In this document: piece after piece, positions 11,913-23,940 of the stretch
How positions within the stretch are numbered: position 1 is the stretch's first letter
Layout: each line of letters starts with the position of its first letter
DNA from: Quercus robur
Lineage: Eukaryota; Streptophyta; Magnoliopsida; Fagales; Fagaceae
Reading direction: 5' to 3'
DNA: 64,000 nt
NCBI RefSeq assembly: GCF_932294415.1
Contig: NC_065545.1
Location: forward strand, 22,553,357 to 22,617,356
Notes under the pieces: model-generated
The model's input: only the letters and a program-made list of their open reading frames with translations
Told to the model about the DNA's origin: nothing
Databases searched by the model: none
Program-made: the position numbers and the translations under genes

Positions 11913-11993
<81 letters not shown>

Positions 11994-12429
11994 ATATATA
12001 TATATGAAGAGACGATAACTAAATATTACACAGATTGAACAAAAGTCGTGTATTAAAAAAAAAGTTAATAGTCATTAAAAGTGGTACATGTGCCAATTGT
12101 GTGGGATATTTACTTGATACAATCATGATTTCTAAGACTTAACTTTTTATTACTATATAGTATATAAGTTTTTTTTTTTTTTTTTGAGAAAGATATATAG
12201 TATATAAGTTATAAATTACAAATATACGCATAAATATTTTAAGTGATTTTCCATCATATAGTATATTGATAGAAAATGAAAGCAAGCGAAATAATAAGAA
12301 AGCGGAAATTAACAAAAGGAGTCTTGTAGAAGATCCCAATTGACACTCATTGATAAATGACTTACATCAATTGAATGAAGAACTTGTTTATAAAAGGGTT
12401 GAAATTGTTTTGACAAGAGTGGGGGATCT
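11213..12429. other. Gene-free AT-rich stretch with dispersed repeat and (CT)n tract
   Basis: At about 11380-11870 there is a short dispersed repeat ending gcgaagcgtgtgtgatgagg. Relatives lie at about 25545-25895 and 25900-26175. A (CT)n microsatellite of about 70 bp occupies about 11920-11990, followed by (TA)n. Poly(T) runs lie near 11670-11697. No gene is recognised. Confidence 0.55.
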
Positions 12430-12662
12430 ATATATATATATAATAATAGGTGAAAATGAGAAAAACTCAAATTAGAATTTCAAATTAGAGTTCCAATTTT
12501 GCCCCATGTGTCTTAAATTATTTATTCTCAAAGAGTTTTATTTTTTAATTTTAGAATCAAATGTGGGACCACATTATAAATATTTATCAAAGTGAGTTAT
12601 TAAGTACAAAAACCAAAGAGTCTAGAATAAATGAATTGTAAAAAAAAAAAGTGTTTCACAAT

Positions 12663-12693
<31 letters not shown>

Positions 12694-12697
12694 TATA
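12430..12697. repeat. Dispersed repeat piece, inverted relative to 57340-57535
   Basis: Segments such as aatgtgggaccacattataa and the caaattagagttccaatttt block match the reverse complement of 57340-57535. The sequence continues on the far side of the large TIR element at 24570, so that element interrupted this repeat. Confidence 0.65.
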
Positions 12698-13360
12698 GGC
12701 CAAAATGGTCAAATACCACATTTTTTGAAAATTTTTAGCAAAAAAACACTGTTTCGGAAATAAATGGCAAACTACCACTTTTTCTAGAACTCGAGTTTCA
12801 GAAACTCGAGTTCCTCATCAGTTTTGCCACCGTGGCACTGCTGAGCTGGAATTTGTGCGATTAAAAAAAATTATGTGGTACTCGAGCTTGGTAAACTCGA
12901 GTTCCATGCAACACAATACTCGAGTACCTTTTATAAAAAAAATTATGTTTATGTTTATTTCTATGGTACTCGAGCTTGGTGAGCTCGAGTACCTTGTAAG
13001 GAACTCGAGTTTAGTAAACTCGAGTTCCTAATAACTTTTTTTTTTTTTTTGGGGGGGGATAATCGACAAATAAACATAAACATAAAAATAAGTAGCTTTT
13101 TTATGTTTTTATTTATTTAAATAGAAGCATTGTAAAATATAGAGATTTTAATTTCAAAATACCTTTTTTTTTTGGATAATCGACAAATAAAACATAATAA
13201 TAAAAATAAGTAGCTTTTTTTTTATGTTTTTATTTATTTAAATAGAAGCATTGTAAAATATAGAGATTTTAAATACCAAAGAACCGCCAAAATAAAAAAT
13301 TGAGCGGCATTGTTGCTGTACTTAAATAAGTTGTGACAAGCAACATAAATTGAGCGGCAT
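12698..13360. repeat. Left terminal inverted repeat with CTCGAG palindromes
   Basis: This part pairs with 23941-24569. It contains a series of hairpins built on ctcgag, for example ggaactcgagtttagtaaac followed by its complement near 13000-13030. Two similar blocks of ataaaaataagtagcttttt lie at about 13085 and 13200. The string gtgacaag at 13333-13340 corresponds to the single-copy target of the hAT inserted in the right arm. Confidence 0.85.
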
Positions 13361-16090
13361 TGTTACTGTATATTCGAATCTGCTTACTGCATTCATAAAA
13401 TCTGTTTTCTATATTAACTAAAACTGTTCATTGTTTTCTCATAAAAATTGTTCACTCTTTTTTACATAAACTATTTTTAGCATTCTGCGTAAAATTATTT
13501 TCTTTTTCTATTCACTATTTAAAAAATTGTTCACTGCTTTCTCATAAAACATCTAGTGAAATCATGTTTTCTAAATTTAAAAGCCAAATCTGAATGTTTT
13601 TCATGTTTGAATTTCACAATAATCGAATCTATTTTTTTGCATTGATAAAATTTGTTTCTACATTAATAAAATTTGCTCTCTGTACATCATATTTACTGTA
13701 TATTCGAATCTACTTACTGCATTCATAAAATCTGTTTTCTGCATTAATTAAAACTGTTCATTGTTTTCTCATAAAAATTGTTCACGGTTTTCTGCATAAA
13801 CTATTTCTACGATTTTGCATAAAATTATTTTCTGTTTAGCATTATTTAAAAAATTGTTCACTCTCTTTTTTGCATAAATTATTTTCTGTTCACTATTTAA
13901 AAAATTGTTCACTGTTTTCTCATAAAACACCTAGTGAAAAATCGTGTTTTCTAAATTTAAAAGCCAAATTTGAATGCTTTTTCATGTTTAAATTTCACAA
14001 TAATCGAATCTATTTTTTGCATTGATAAAATCTATTTTGACACACACTTTGTCAAAATTATCCAACAATGATAGACTGTGATTGGTTGTTTATCACTTTC
14101 TAATAAACTCACTATTTTTTCTACTTCACCTACAGTCTACCATGTAGAAGTGTAGAACAAGTGTGACAAAATGAGTAGAAATTAGAGATGATTTGAATAC
14201 AATGAATCGTAATGTATTGAAAATCTCCCTTTATTACATTTTATTATTATTATTACTCCTTATTTAGTTTATCTAAAAAGTTAAACATTTTTGGGTTTAT
14301 CCAAAAATCTATGCCACGAAATACATGGCAGGAAATCTAGACCAAAGAACCGCCAAAATAAAAAATTGAGTGGCATTGTTGTTGTACTTAAATAAGTTGT
14401 CACAAGTAACATAAATTACCAACCAACCAAAAAAAAAAAAAAAAAAAAAAAAAACAGAAACTACATCCACCTGATCAAATAAAGGTGGTAGCTTGGGTTT
14501 TAAGTTTTCACATACAACTTCGAAACAGGTTCTTGACCAAATATTTTGTTTCTTTAAAGTCTTTCAATATCAAATTTGTTATATACTTTGCCTCTTGACA
14601 AACTTCGAAGCATGTAATGTGGAAAATTGGGATAAAACAATAAGCCACTATTATGAGTGTATAACCATATGCACAATCTAAACTATATTTTCTCTTTGTG
14701 GGAAGGTAGGCATGGCACTGCGAGGGTGGCACAGTGACATGAATCTCAAGGGGTCTAGAAGTAAGAAGAAAAAAATGGTTGACAATAGCGATTGGAGGCC
14801 ATGGTCTGAGCTCCCTAAGGCTTTGTTTGATCGGATAACAAAGTTAGAGCTCCCTAATGGTTCATAAAATCTGTTTTCTGCATTAATTAAAACTGTTCAT
14901 TGTGTTCTCTAAATTTAAAAGCCAAATCTCTATGTTCTTTCATGTTTAAATTTCACAATAATCGAATCTGTTTCTACATTAATAAAATTTGTTCTCTGCA
15001 CATCATGTTTACTGTATATTCGAATTTGCTTACTGCATTCATAAAATCTGTTTTCTGCATTAATTAAAATTGTTCATTGTTTTCTCATAAAAATTGTTCA
15101 CTGTTTTCTACATAAACTATTTTCTAGCATTCTGCAAAAAATTATTTTCTGTTCAGCATTATTTAAAAAATTGTTCACTCTCTTCTCTGCATAAATTATT
15201 TTCTATTCACTATTTAAAAAACTGTTCACTACTTTCTCATAAAACACATAGTGAAATCGTGTTTTCTAAATTTAAAAACCAAATCTGAATGCTTTTTCAT
15301 GTTTGAATTTCACAATAATCGAATTTATTTTTCTGCATTGATAAAATCTGTTTCTACATTAATAAAATTTGTTCTCTGCACATCATGTTTACTGTATATT
15401 CGAATCTGCTTATTGCATTCATAAAATCTGTTTTCTACATTAATTAAAACTGTTCATTGTTTTCTCATAAAAATTGTTCACTATATTCTGCATAAACTAT
15501 TTCTAGCATTCTGCATAAAATTATTTTATGTTCAACATTATTTAAAAAATTGTTCACTCTCTTTTCTGCATAAATTATTCTCTGTTCACTGCATAAATTG
15601 TTCACTGTTTTCTCATAAAATCTATTTTCTGCGTTAATTAAAATTGTTCATTGTTTTCTCATAAAAATTGTTCACTATTTTCTGCATAAACTATTTCTAG
15701 GATTTTGCGTAAAATTATTTTCTGTTTAGCATTATTTAAAAAATTGTTCACTCTCTTTTCTGCATAAATTATTTTCTGTTCACTATTTAAAAAATTGTTC
15801 ACTGTTTAAAAGCCAAATTTGTTCACCTCATGAAATCTTGTTCTCTAAATTTAAAAGCCAAATTTGTATGCTTTTTCATGTTTAAATTTCACAATAATCG
15901 AATCTGTTTTTTTGCATTGATAAATCTGTTTCTACATTAATAAAATTTGCTCTCTGCACATCATGTTTACTGTATATTCAAATCTTCTTACTGCATTCAT
16001 AAATCTATTTTTTGCATTAATTAAAACTATTTACTGTTTTCTCATAAAAATGTTCACTCTTTTCTGCATAAACTATTTTTAGCATTGGTG
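13360..16090. repeat. Subterminal tandem repeats, ~330-bp class (left arm)
   Basis: Units start around tgtatattcgaatctgctta and contain cataaaatctgttttctgca, tctcataaaaattgttcact, aaaagccaaatctgaatgct and gcacatcatgtttactgtat. Starts near 13366, 13696, 15012, 15392 and 15970 show irregular spacing caused by internal duplications and by an unrelated piece at about 14040-14860. The inverted counterpart is at 19320-19935. Confidence 0.8.
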
Positions 16091-16199
16091 CAGTTATTGC
16101 ACTTAAATGGTTTTTGTGTTTTTTTTTTTAAATATGTAACTATATGAATAGTGGACAAACTCCATGAAAGAAAAATGAATGATTCGTATAAATCACATA

Positions 16200-16620
16200 A
16201 TGGTAAATGCCTCGAATAATTCGAATTTGTAAAAAAGTTCGAATTAGTTGAATGTAGAAATTCAGGAAAATCAATGAACGTACCAAATCGTGAAGGTGTA
16301 CATAAGATGTACAGATAGTCTAGACTTGTTGAGAAATTTGACTTCGTTGAAAGTACGAAATAATGAAAATTTGACGGAAAAGTATGTACGTTAGATGTAC
16401 AGATCGTAAGAATTTGCTTAAAATTTGAATTCACTGAATGTACAAAACTGTGAAAACTCAAGGAAAAATTGTGTACATTAGATGTACAAATAGTACGAAT
16501 TTGTTGAAAAATGTGAATTCGTTGAGTGTGTAAAATCGTGAAAATTCAATTGAAAATTAAAGAACATACCAAATTGAGTAAACTCAATGGAAAATTAATT
16601 ACATTAGGTGTCAGACATTA
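16200..16620. repeat. ~117-bp tandem repeat, left arm inner block
   Basis: Three to four degenerate units each contain a variant of gtacattagatgtacagat and a segment like aaaattcaatggaaaatt. The inverted equivalent lies at about 18700-19320. It sits between the 330-bp repeats and the central ORF. Confidence 0.7.
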
Positions 16621-16656
16621 ACAACAACATTTTGTATTGCACAGAACGTGTAGACA

Positions 16657-17271
16657 TTAACAACAACGTCTAATGTTTGTAGGTAGAAATTTTTGGAAAT
16701 CATCATTGCTTGAATTTGAGAAGTCTAAAATATCTCTTTCATCATCTAACGTAGTAACTTCATTAATAGACTTGATGGCTCGTTCTTGCGCCTTCCCCTT
16801 TAGATGCTTCCTAGCTTTTTGGATTGCATGAAAACGGTCTAATCGCCTTTGCATTTGATTGTTCTCTTGTTCAAGACAAGCAAGTATTTTGGCAGGTTCA
16901 TCTCTAAGTAACTCGACTGAGCGTGCCTTAGGAACTCGTAACTCGTGCCATCGACAATATACCTCCAACTCACACCTCTTCTCGTATAGGGTTGACCATG
17001 GTGGTTCTGCTATGGTGAACTCTATTACGGTGGTATCTGTACTATGTTTTGTAGGTTTGCCAACCATGATGTGCCCGACGCTTCCAAGACTCTCGTACGT
17101 GTATATTGACATATTAAGGAAATCTCTCTTCTTTCCAACCCATTTCCCTCCATAGTGGTCTGTGTATGTCTGTAGTTGTTGATCTGCTGGAACTTGTGAT
17201 AATCCATTTGTTGAAGTAGATCCAAACTTGTTTCGCATTGTATGATTTGATGTTGAGGCGTTGCGACTCAT
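16657..17271 (-). CDS. Hypothetical 204-codon protein in the core of the TIR element
   Basis: This intact ORF (ATG at 17271, stop at 16657) is the only sizeable open frame in the unique centre of the TIR element. I do not recognise the family. The N-terminal 30 residues are Ser/Asn/Thr-rich. A middle part follows with GGKWVGKKRDFLNMSIYTYE and a conserved-looking ELEVYCRWHELRVPKARSVE. Residues from about 125 to 175 are Glu/Gln/Arg/Lys-rich and likely form a coiled coil. The tail is acidic (DDERDILDF). No zinc finger, DDE triad or membrane segment is seen. It could be the C-terminal part of a larger element-encoded protein or a captured host exon. The open frame amid decayed surroundings suggests recent coding constraint, which is inference. 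Confidence 0.5.
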   Translation of the reverse strand: MSRNASTSNHTMRNKFGSTSTNGLSQVPADQQLQTYTDHYGGKWVGKKRDFLNMSIYTYESLGSVGHIMVGKPTKHSTDTTVIEFTIAEPPWSTLYEKRCELEVYCRWHELRVPKARSVELLRDEPAKILACLEQENNQMQRRLDRFHAIQKARKHLKGKAQERAIKSINEVTTLDDERDILDFSNSSNDDFQKFLPTNIRRCC

Positions 17272-17657
17272 AACTTAATCAATCTACGAATTTAGTGGGG
17301 TAGAAATAAGATCATTATTGTGGTGCATTTATAACCTCATTTCATGTTCCAAGCATTATAATTTCAGTTAGTAGGGCTTGTCATGTCAATACAGGTTGGA
17401 AAAACACTACATGAATAGGATTTTAAATGTTCCTAATGTCATAGTGAGATTTGAAGATGTGGGCGGTAGTTGTAGTGTTCTTGAAAACACTACATCATGT
17501 TCACTATTTTCTCATAAAAATTGTTCATTGTTTTCTGCATAAACTAGTTTTAGCATTCTGCATAAAATTATTTTTTGTTTAGCATTATTTGAAAAATTGG
17601 TCACTATTTTTTCTGCATAAATTATTCACTGTTCATTAGGTGTTTTATGATCCGAAT
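17272..17657. other. Central region of the TIR element beside the ORF
   Basis: It includes a direct repeat of gtgttcttgaaaacactaca-like words near 17400-17490. A stray 150-bp piece of the 330-bp tandem repeat (about 17495-17650) breaks off at gtgttttatga, where the copia fragment begins. No other ORF is seen. Confidence 0.5.
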
Positions 17658-18514
17658 GCTCTAATACCAATGACTACACAGGAGAGAGCACAGTAGTAAT
17701 ATGGAAGCATAAACAATGATAAAATAGATAATAAAGAAGTAAATAGCAAATTAGATATATTCAAAATAAGGTTAAAATGGAGTATGGAATATGAAAATAG
17801 AAACTAGTAAATCTTACTTGGATAAAAACTTCAGTCTTTAATAAACTTGAAAACAAACTGCTGTCTTTGATACAAGCTTGAAAATAAAACTCTCTGAAGA
17901 GAAAGGTTACAAGATTACAAGAGGGGGAGAGAGTACAAAAGTCTTCCTGAGGGAGAGGGAAGGCTATTACAAAAGGCTTTCTAAAACTTGGAACTTAAAA
18001 GCTTAGAAACTTAGAAACTTAGAAACTTGTCTTCTGTCTTCATAGTTTGTCTCTTTTATAGGTGAAATGAACCATGGTAAAGTAACCTGAGTAGGTAAAT
18101 TTAACTCAAGTTAATCTGTCGGTGGTATGGAAATTAGTACCGATGAGTAGTAGTCTGTCCACCATTAGCTCCCATAATCAAAGGTATATGACCATGATGT
18201 TTGATCGAACTGTCAAGTAAATATGTACTCAAAATCTGCAGCGTAACAGTAATTGGCTACGATTACAAGAAATATTTTAGTGTTTTGTGGGGCTGCTTAA
18301 TTTGTAAGAGTGATGGTTCTGAGAGCAAAGTGATGCTTTTAATGTACATATTTATGAGATGTGATTGTTTGTCAGCTCAGTTTCAGGGTTCAAGATGGCT
18401 TTACCATGTGCTATTACTTCTAACCAGTAGTCATAGATTATGGGAAGAGCGTTTTGACTAGCATCCTTGAAAATGACCAAAGATAATAAACAGTTCTACA
18501 AGTGTTGCTCAACA
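17658..18514 (-). mobile_element. Copia-type LTR fragment with mutated initiator-Met primer-binding site
   Basis: On the minus strand 18514-17671 has LTR form (tgttgagcaacacttg ... tgtagtca, about 844 bp) and a TATA box, ctataaaagagac, near 18050-18065. It is followed, after one base, by tggtattagagc at 17669-17658. This matches the common plant primer-binding site tggtatcagagc with one C-to-T change. Internal sequence ends immediately after, so this is an LTR plus PBS cut off from its element. The distal LTR boundary is inferred from the TG...CA rule. Confidence 0.6.
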
Positions 18515-18700
18515 GCTCAGCACTGTTGAGCCCTGACCAGAAGTACCCATCCACATTCACGTGAATACAGAGATATGCAACCCTTTGTAATGCACCGTTT
18601 TCAAGAATGTCGAGCATCCTTTGAAAGTTTATGCATCAATTTTGGGGGTGAGCTGTCCACCATTTCTACACTAATGTTCACAGTGTTGCATGTGCCGCTC
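18515..18700. other. Unassigned core sequence of the TIR element
   Basis: Low-repeat sequence with a small palindrome (gctcaacagctcagcactgt area) near 18508-18532. No gene is seen. Confidence 0.35.
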
Positions 18701-19935
18701 AACAATTTTGGTATGTTCTTTGATTTTCCGTTGAGTTTACACGATTTTGTTCATTCAACGATTTCGAATTTTTCAACAAATTCAGATGATCAATACATTA
18801 GTACACAATTTCAAATTTAGTTCATTCAACGATTTTGATTTTTTACTTTCAAGATTTTATACATTCAATGAATAAATTTTGCTTTTTACAAATTCGAACG
18901 ATCTGTACATCTAATGTACATAATTTTCTCTTGAATTTTCACGATTTTGTACTTTCAACGAAATCAAATTTCTCAACAAGTCCGGAATATTTGTACATCT
19001 AATGTACACAACTTTCCATTGAATTTTCACGATTTGGTATGTTCAACAATTTCAATTTTCCATTAAGATTTCATGATTTTGTACGTACAACAATTTTGAA
19101 ATATTCATTAAATCAGGATGATTTGTACATTAGTACACAGTTTTAAATTGAATTTTCACAATTTTGTACATTTGACGACTTCAAATTTGGAAACAAATTT
19201 AGACAATCTGTACATCTAATGTAATTAATTTTCCATTGAGTTTACTCAATTTGATATGTTCTTCAATTTTCGATTCAATTTTCACAATTTTACACACTCA
19301 ACAAATTCAAATTTTACACACTCACAATCTCACTAGGTGTTTTATGAGAAAACAGTGAACAATTTTTTAAATAGTGAACAGAAAATAATTTATATAGAAA
19401 AGAGAGTGAACAATTTTTTAAATAATGCTGAACAGAAAATAATTTTATGCAAAATCGTAGAAAAAGTTTATGCAGAAAACAGTGAACAACTTTAATGAGA
19501 AAACAATGAACAGTTTTAATTAATGCAGAAAACAGATTTTATGAATGCAGTAAACATATTCGAATATACAGTAAACATGATGTGCAGAGAGCAAATTTTA
19601 TTAATGTAGAAACAGATTTTATCAATGCAGAAAAATAGATTCGATTATTGTGAAATTCAAACATGAAAAAGCATTAAGATTTGGCTTTTAAATTTAGAAA
19701 ACACGATTTCACTAAGTGTTTTATAAGAAAGTAGTGAAAAATTTTTTAAATAGTGAATAGAAAAAGAAAATAATTTTACGCAAAATGCTAGAAATAGTTT
19801 ATGTAGAAAACAGTGAACAATTTTTAAGAGAAAATAATGAACAGTTTTAGTTAATGTAGAAAATAGATTTTATGAATGCAGTAAGCAGATACGAATATAC
19901 AATAACAATGCCGCTCAATTTATGTTGCTTGTCAC
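18700..19935. repeat. Right arm inner repeats of the TIR element (inverted copies)
   Basis: 18700-19320 is the inverted equivalent of the 117-bp block at 16200-16620 (tacatctaatgtacacaact and related words). 19320-19935 is the inverted equivalent of the 330-bp repeats (aaacagtgaacaattttttaa, agtaaacatgatgtgcagag). The arm continues beyond the nested hAT at 23941. Confidence 0.8.
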
Positions 19936-20131
19936 CAGGGACGAACGCAGGATTTTAAGCCGGGGGGGCCGGAGATAAGCAAATTTTTTTTTTCAAATAC
20001 GCATCCATATAGTATTAATAAACTATCAACCAAAACAAATACCCAAAAATCATTGTTTCTTAATATATTAAGATACAATCTACTAACAAAAACAAAAGAT
20101 ACGAAACACTATTGTTTCTTTATACAATCAT

Positions 20132-22588
20132 CTATGAAAAGGGAACTCGACGCTCTTTCAAATCTTCAAAATCATCTACTATTGAATCCAAACTAAATGT
20201 CGAAACTATATCCTTTTCAATGTATAACATTAAAGAGTCATTCAAAAAGTCATCTTCCATTTTGTTTCGAAGTTCATTTTTGACAAGTTTCATAGCTGAA
20301 AATGCTTGCTTTGTAGTAGCAGTAGAAACTGGAAGAGTAAGCACAGGTCTCACCATTCTATAAACAAGTTTGTAGTGTTCTGAATTTCCAGTTCGCACTA
20401 ACCATTGAGACAACTCAAATAAACTTTTCAATTTTTTGAACTCTGGATCTTGGACTACATTATGCTCAAAACGATAAAGCTCCTTCTCCAACACTTGTTT
20501 GTCATAATCTGTGAAATCTTGTGGATAGAAATTCTTTACCAACAAACAAAGATCACTAATTCTGAAAGATTTTAATGTCTCTTGAGGTTCTAAAGCTGAG
20601 CTAAACCTAAGTAACTCCATTGCATCTTCATTAAACCGATAATTTAGTTCTTGTAGTTGAGAATCTATTGTAGCATAAAAAATATTTACTCGATAATGAT
20701 GCTCATTTGTAACGTTATCTTGTTGATTACGAGCTTGACCTCGCCTCGCAACATAATGAGCATTCATATGCAGGACATCAATGCGGTGCTTCTCACAAAA
20801 TGATATTACAGTGGTGAGTAAGCCATCCCATCCATCATCTCTAAATTTTTGGATAAGTGCTTTAGTAGATGAAACTAAATGCATGGCATTTAAAATGTCT
20901 TGAGATTGGCTTTGCAAAGCTTGACAAAGTTTATCAGTGATCTCCATAATTTCCTTCTCAAGATGCAAGATGAAAACAAATTCAAATGAAGCTAAACCTT
21001 TATAAGTTGACTCTCCTTCTGCCCGATTTTCTCCATCAATTGCACCATCAATTATATTTTGTAAAACTTCAACAGTTGAACTAAACATCCTTAATAAGCT
21101 AGAAACTGATCTAAAATGTGAACTCCAACGTGTTTCTCCAGGTTGTTGTAAAGTGCCAATTTGATTAAGTCTACTTCCAGTCTCAAGCTCTTCAAGATCA
21201 ATCAAACATGCTATTTCATTAACATTGGCAACTTTCAATTGCTCATTGCGCTTGCATGAAGCATTAACAATTTTGATCAAAAAAAGCAATGTAAGAAAAA
21301 AATGACTAATGGGAACAACTTGTTTTGATGCTTTTACTAATGCCAATTGTAAGCGATGTGCAAAACAATGGATATAGTAAGCATATGGGCAATCATTCAA
21401 AATCAAAGCTTGTAATCCATTCCACATACCTCGCATGTTGCTTGCTCCATCATATCCTTGCCCTCGAATATTTTGTATATCTAAGCAATATTGAGATAAC
21501 AAAGAATATATCCCCTTCTTTAGAGTCAAAGCTGCAGTGTCAACAACATGAATAAGCCCAAAAAAGCGTTCTTTCACAAAGCCTTCTGCATCAACATATC
21601 CAAACAGCACAACCATTTGCTCTTTCATGGACTCATCACGAGCTTCATCAACCATTATGCAAAAATTTGCATCACCAATTTCTTCTCGAATGGCCTTCTT
21701 CACTTTGGCTGAGAAAACATGTAGAATTTCCTTTTGAATCCTAGGTGATGTGTAGGTTGCATTTTTTGGAGCTTTTTCTATTATTTTAGCAACCTTCTCA
21801 TTCCAAAAAGTCACAATACCCAATGATTCATGAAAGTTCCCACGATTTAATGAACTAAAACTTTCATCTCAACCTCTAAAAGCTATAGCTTGAAAGGCAA
21901 GATATCGGACAATAAAAATTGTGGCCTTCAGTTGCAACCGATTATTTGCAATTTGTTCAGTAGTGAAATGATCAACTACCCTTTGCAAATGCTGTGATTG
22001 GTTCATCAAATCCTTACACATTTGCTCAGCAACTCTATGAGCTGAGTTAGGATCTTTTCCTATATGAACTTGAAAAGAACAATCTTTGCCCCCAACCTTT
22101 TTCCAATTTCTAAATCCACCAACAATGAATGTATTGTGTCCCACAACCACATTTGGATTATGAAAGACAAAGTAGGGTAGACAATAAGCTGCATCTGTTG
22201 TAGGAGAATATTCAAGCCATTTTTAATTATTTCTATACCAAGAAGCTTGAAAGCTACGATTGCGCTTTCCACTTTTTTTGAATGTCTCTAGAGGAGGTTG
22301 GTGCGGACCTTTTTTAATGTAAGCCCGTCGAATTTCATCACGTTGATTAACATGATATTCCCATATTTGTTTGCGTGTTCCGAGATCATAATCCAAAGAA
22401 TCAAGGTCAATTCTTTGAAATTGTGTTTGAGAGATTGGAACATCCGCAGTTTTCGGAATTGGAACATCCACATTTTCTGGAATTGGAATAGCAACATTAG
22501 TTGTTGGCAATTCCACGTTGACTTCGAAAGAATTTGAAGTTGAACCTTTTCTTTTGAGAAAATCAAGCATTGTAGTTGATTTTTTCAT
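20132..22588 (-). pseudogene. hAT transposase (zinc-finger MYM1-like), two in-frame stops
   Basis: The frame from ATG 22588 to the stop at 20132 is about 818 codons and stays in one register. It is interrupted only by TAA at 22225-22223 and TGA at 21871-21869. Order of parts: a variable N-terminus; a TTF-type zinc-finger region (FQASWY ... DAAYCLPYFVFH, where the second Cys of the usual CxxC is Tyr); a DUF4371-like RNase-H core with CIMVDEARDES, then RGQGYDGASNMRGMWNGLQ and GETRWSS; and a C-terminal hAT dimerisation region with LTLPVSTATTKQAFSAMKLV and MEDDFLNDSLMLYIEKDI. It would catalyse cut-and-paste transposition of this element. With the stops it is probably inactive here, but unusually well kept. 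Recognition rests on motifs, not a search. Confidence 0.9.
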
Positions 22589-23932
22589 GATCTACAAATA
22601 AAATAAAAATTATATAAGAATTACCGTTTTTTTTTTTAAATTTGTGTGACAATTTTTTATATTATATGATTTATTTTTTTTTCTTTTTGTCTTTGGTCTG
22701 CCTTTAATGTCTTTGTGTTTGGACTGCCTTTATTTATGTCTCTGTGTTGTCTCTTCCTTTTTTTATGTCTTTTATGTCATTTGTATCTTTGTGTTGTCTC
22801 TTGTCTTCATCTTCTTGACCCACTAACCCAAATACCCAATGAATCCCACTACAGACAGTCAAGCACTACTAACAAAAACTTTTCTTAACTTTACATTTTT
22901 CCCCCCTGTCATTTGTCTGTTGCCCAACAGCAACTCCACTTTTCCCTATTCCCTATTATTGTGTCCAACTACCAGTCAACAAAGAAAAAATCATCTGACT
23001 ATCACTACAATCTCTACTCTCTCTATCTATCTCTTTTATCTATATAATGCAAGAGTCACAAACACAGAGTCACAACTCACAAAGCCAAAAATCCAAAAAA
23101 AAAAAAAAAAAAAAAACACCACAGGCAGCAGCCGCAGCACAGATTCAAATCACCAAATCAGTTTAGTAACTTCAGTTCATTAGTAAAAACACAAACAAGA
23201 AACACCACAAGCACAGTTTCTTCGATTCTCAGAATCTCAGATCACAAGGTTTTGAAATTTGAAGGAAAAGATAAGAGTTAAAGAGTAAATACCTGTGAAT
23301 TGTGATTCTGTGAAGGCTTGAAGCTGGGCTGGGCAGATCGGGCAACGGCAACTGGCAGCAGCGGCGGCAAGTGGATCTCGTCTTGCGTGGCGGCGTGGGT
23401 CTCACTCTCGCCGGCGTGGGTCTCGCTCGAAGTTAGGTTTGCAGTTCACACTCTCTCGCTATTGTCTCGCTCTCTGTCTCTCTACGTCACGACGACACCG
23501 CTCTCTGTCTCTCTCTGTCATGGCGACACCGACCCGGGCCTCTGAACTGATCACTGTACTCTCTATCTCTGTCTGACTGTCTCGCTCGCAACTCTCGCCT
23601 CTCAGTCTCTCACTTTCCTTTTTTTTTTTTTTTTTTTTTCCTTTGTTTTTTGCTTTCTCCGTTTGGTTTTGGACTGCTGAGAGCTGAGATTTTTTTTTTT
23701 TTTTTTGGATTGACATGGGTTATGGGCTCTGCTCTGAGTTGGCCGGATGATGGGCTAGGGGAAGGGGGGTTCATGATTTTTGGGAGGAGGGCTGGAGCAA
23801 AAATTTCAGGGGGCCCAAGCCCTTTTTTTTTTTTTTTTTTTTTTTTTGGAAAAATTTTACTTGCTAAATTTTTTTTTTTTGGGCCCAGGGGGGGCCCGGG
23901 CCCCCTTAGTCTTCTACCTAGGTCCGTCCCTG
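22589..23932. other. 5' region of the hAT element
   Basis: Non-coding region upstream of the minus-strand transposase. It holds poly(A) at 23096-23116, TC-rich repeats (ctctctgtctctct near 23460-23520), and three long poly(T) runs (about 23618, 23691, 23823). No TATA box is clear. ORFs here are low-complexity. Confidence 0.5.
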
Positions 23933-23940
23933 CTTGTCAC

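Larger units (their letters stand above)
19928..23940 (-). mobile_element. Complete hAT transposon (ZMYM1/TTF-type) with 8-bp TSD
   Basis: The element is 19936-23932 (3,997 bp). Its termini CAGGGACG...CGTCCCTG are inverted. It is flanked by a perfect 8-bp TSD cttgtcac (19928-19935 and 23933-23940). It carries one transposase frame on the minus strand (22588-20132) and about 1.3 kb upstream with poly(A/T) and TC-rich tracts and a G/C-rich ggggggcc block near each end. It sits inside the right arm of the TIR element; the left arm at 13333-13340 has the same site unoccupied with a single copy of the octamer. Confidence 0.95.
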
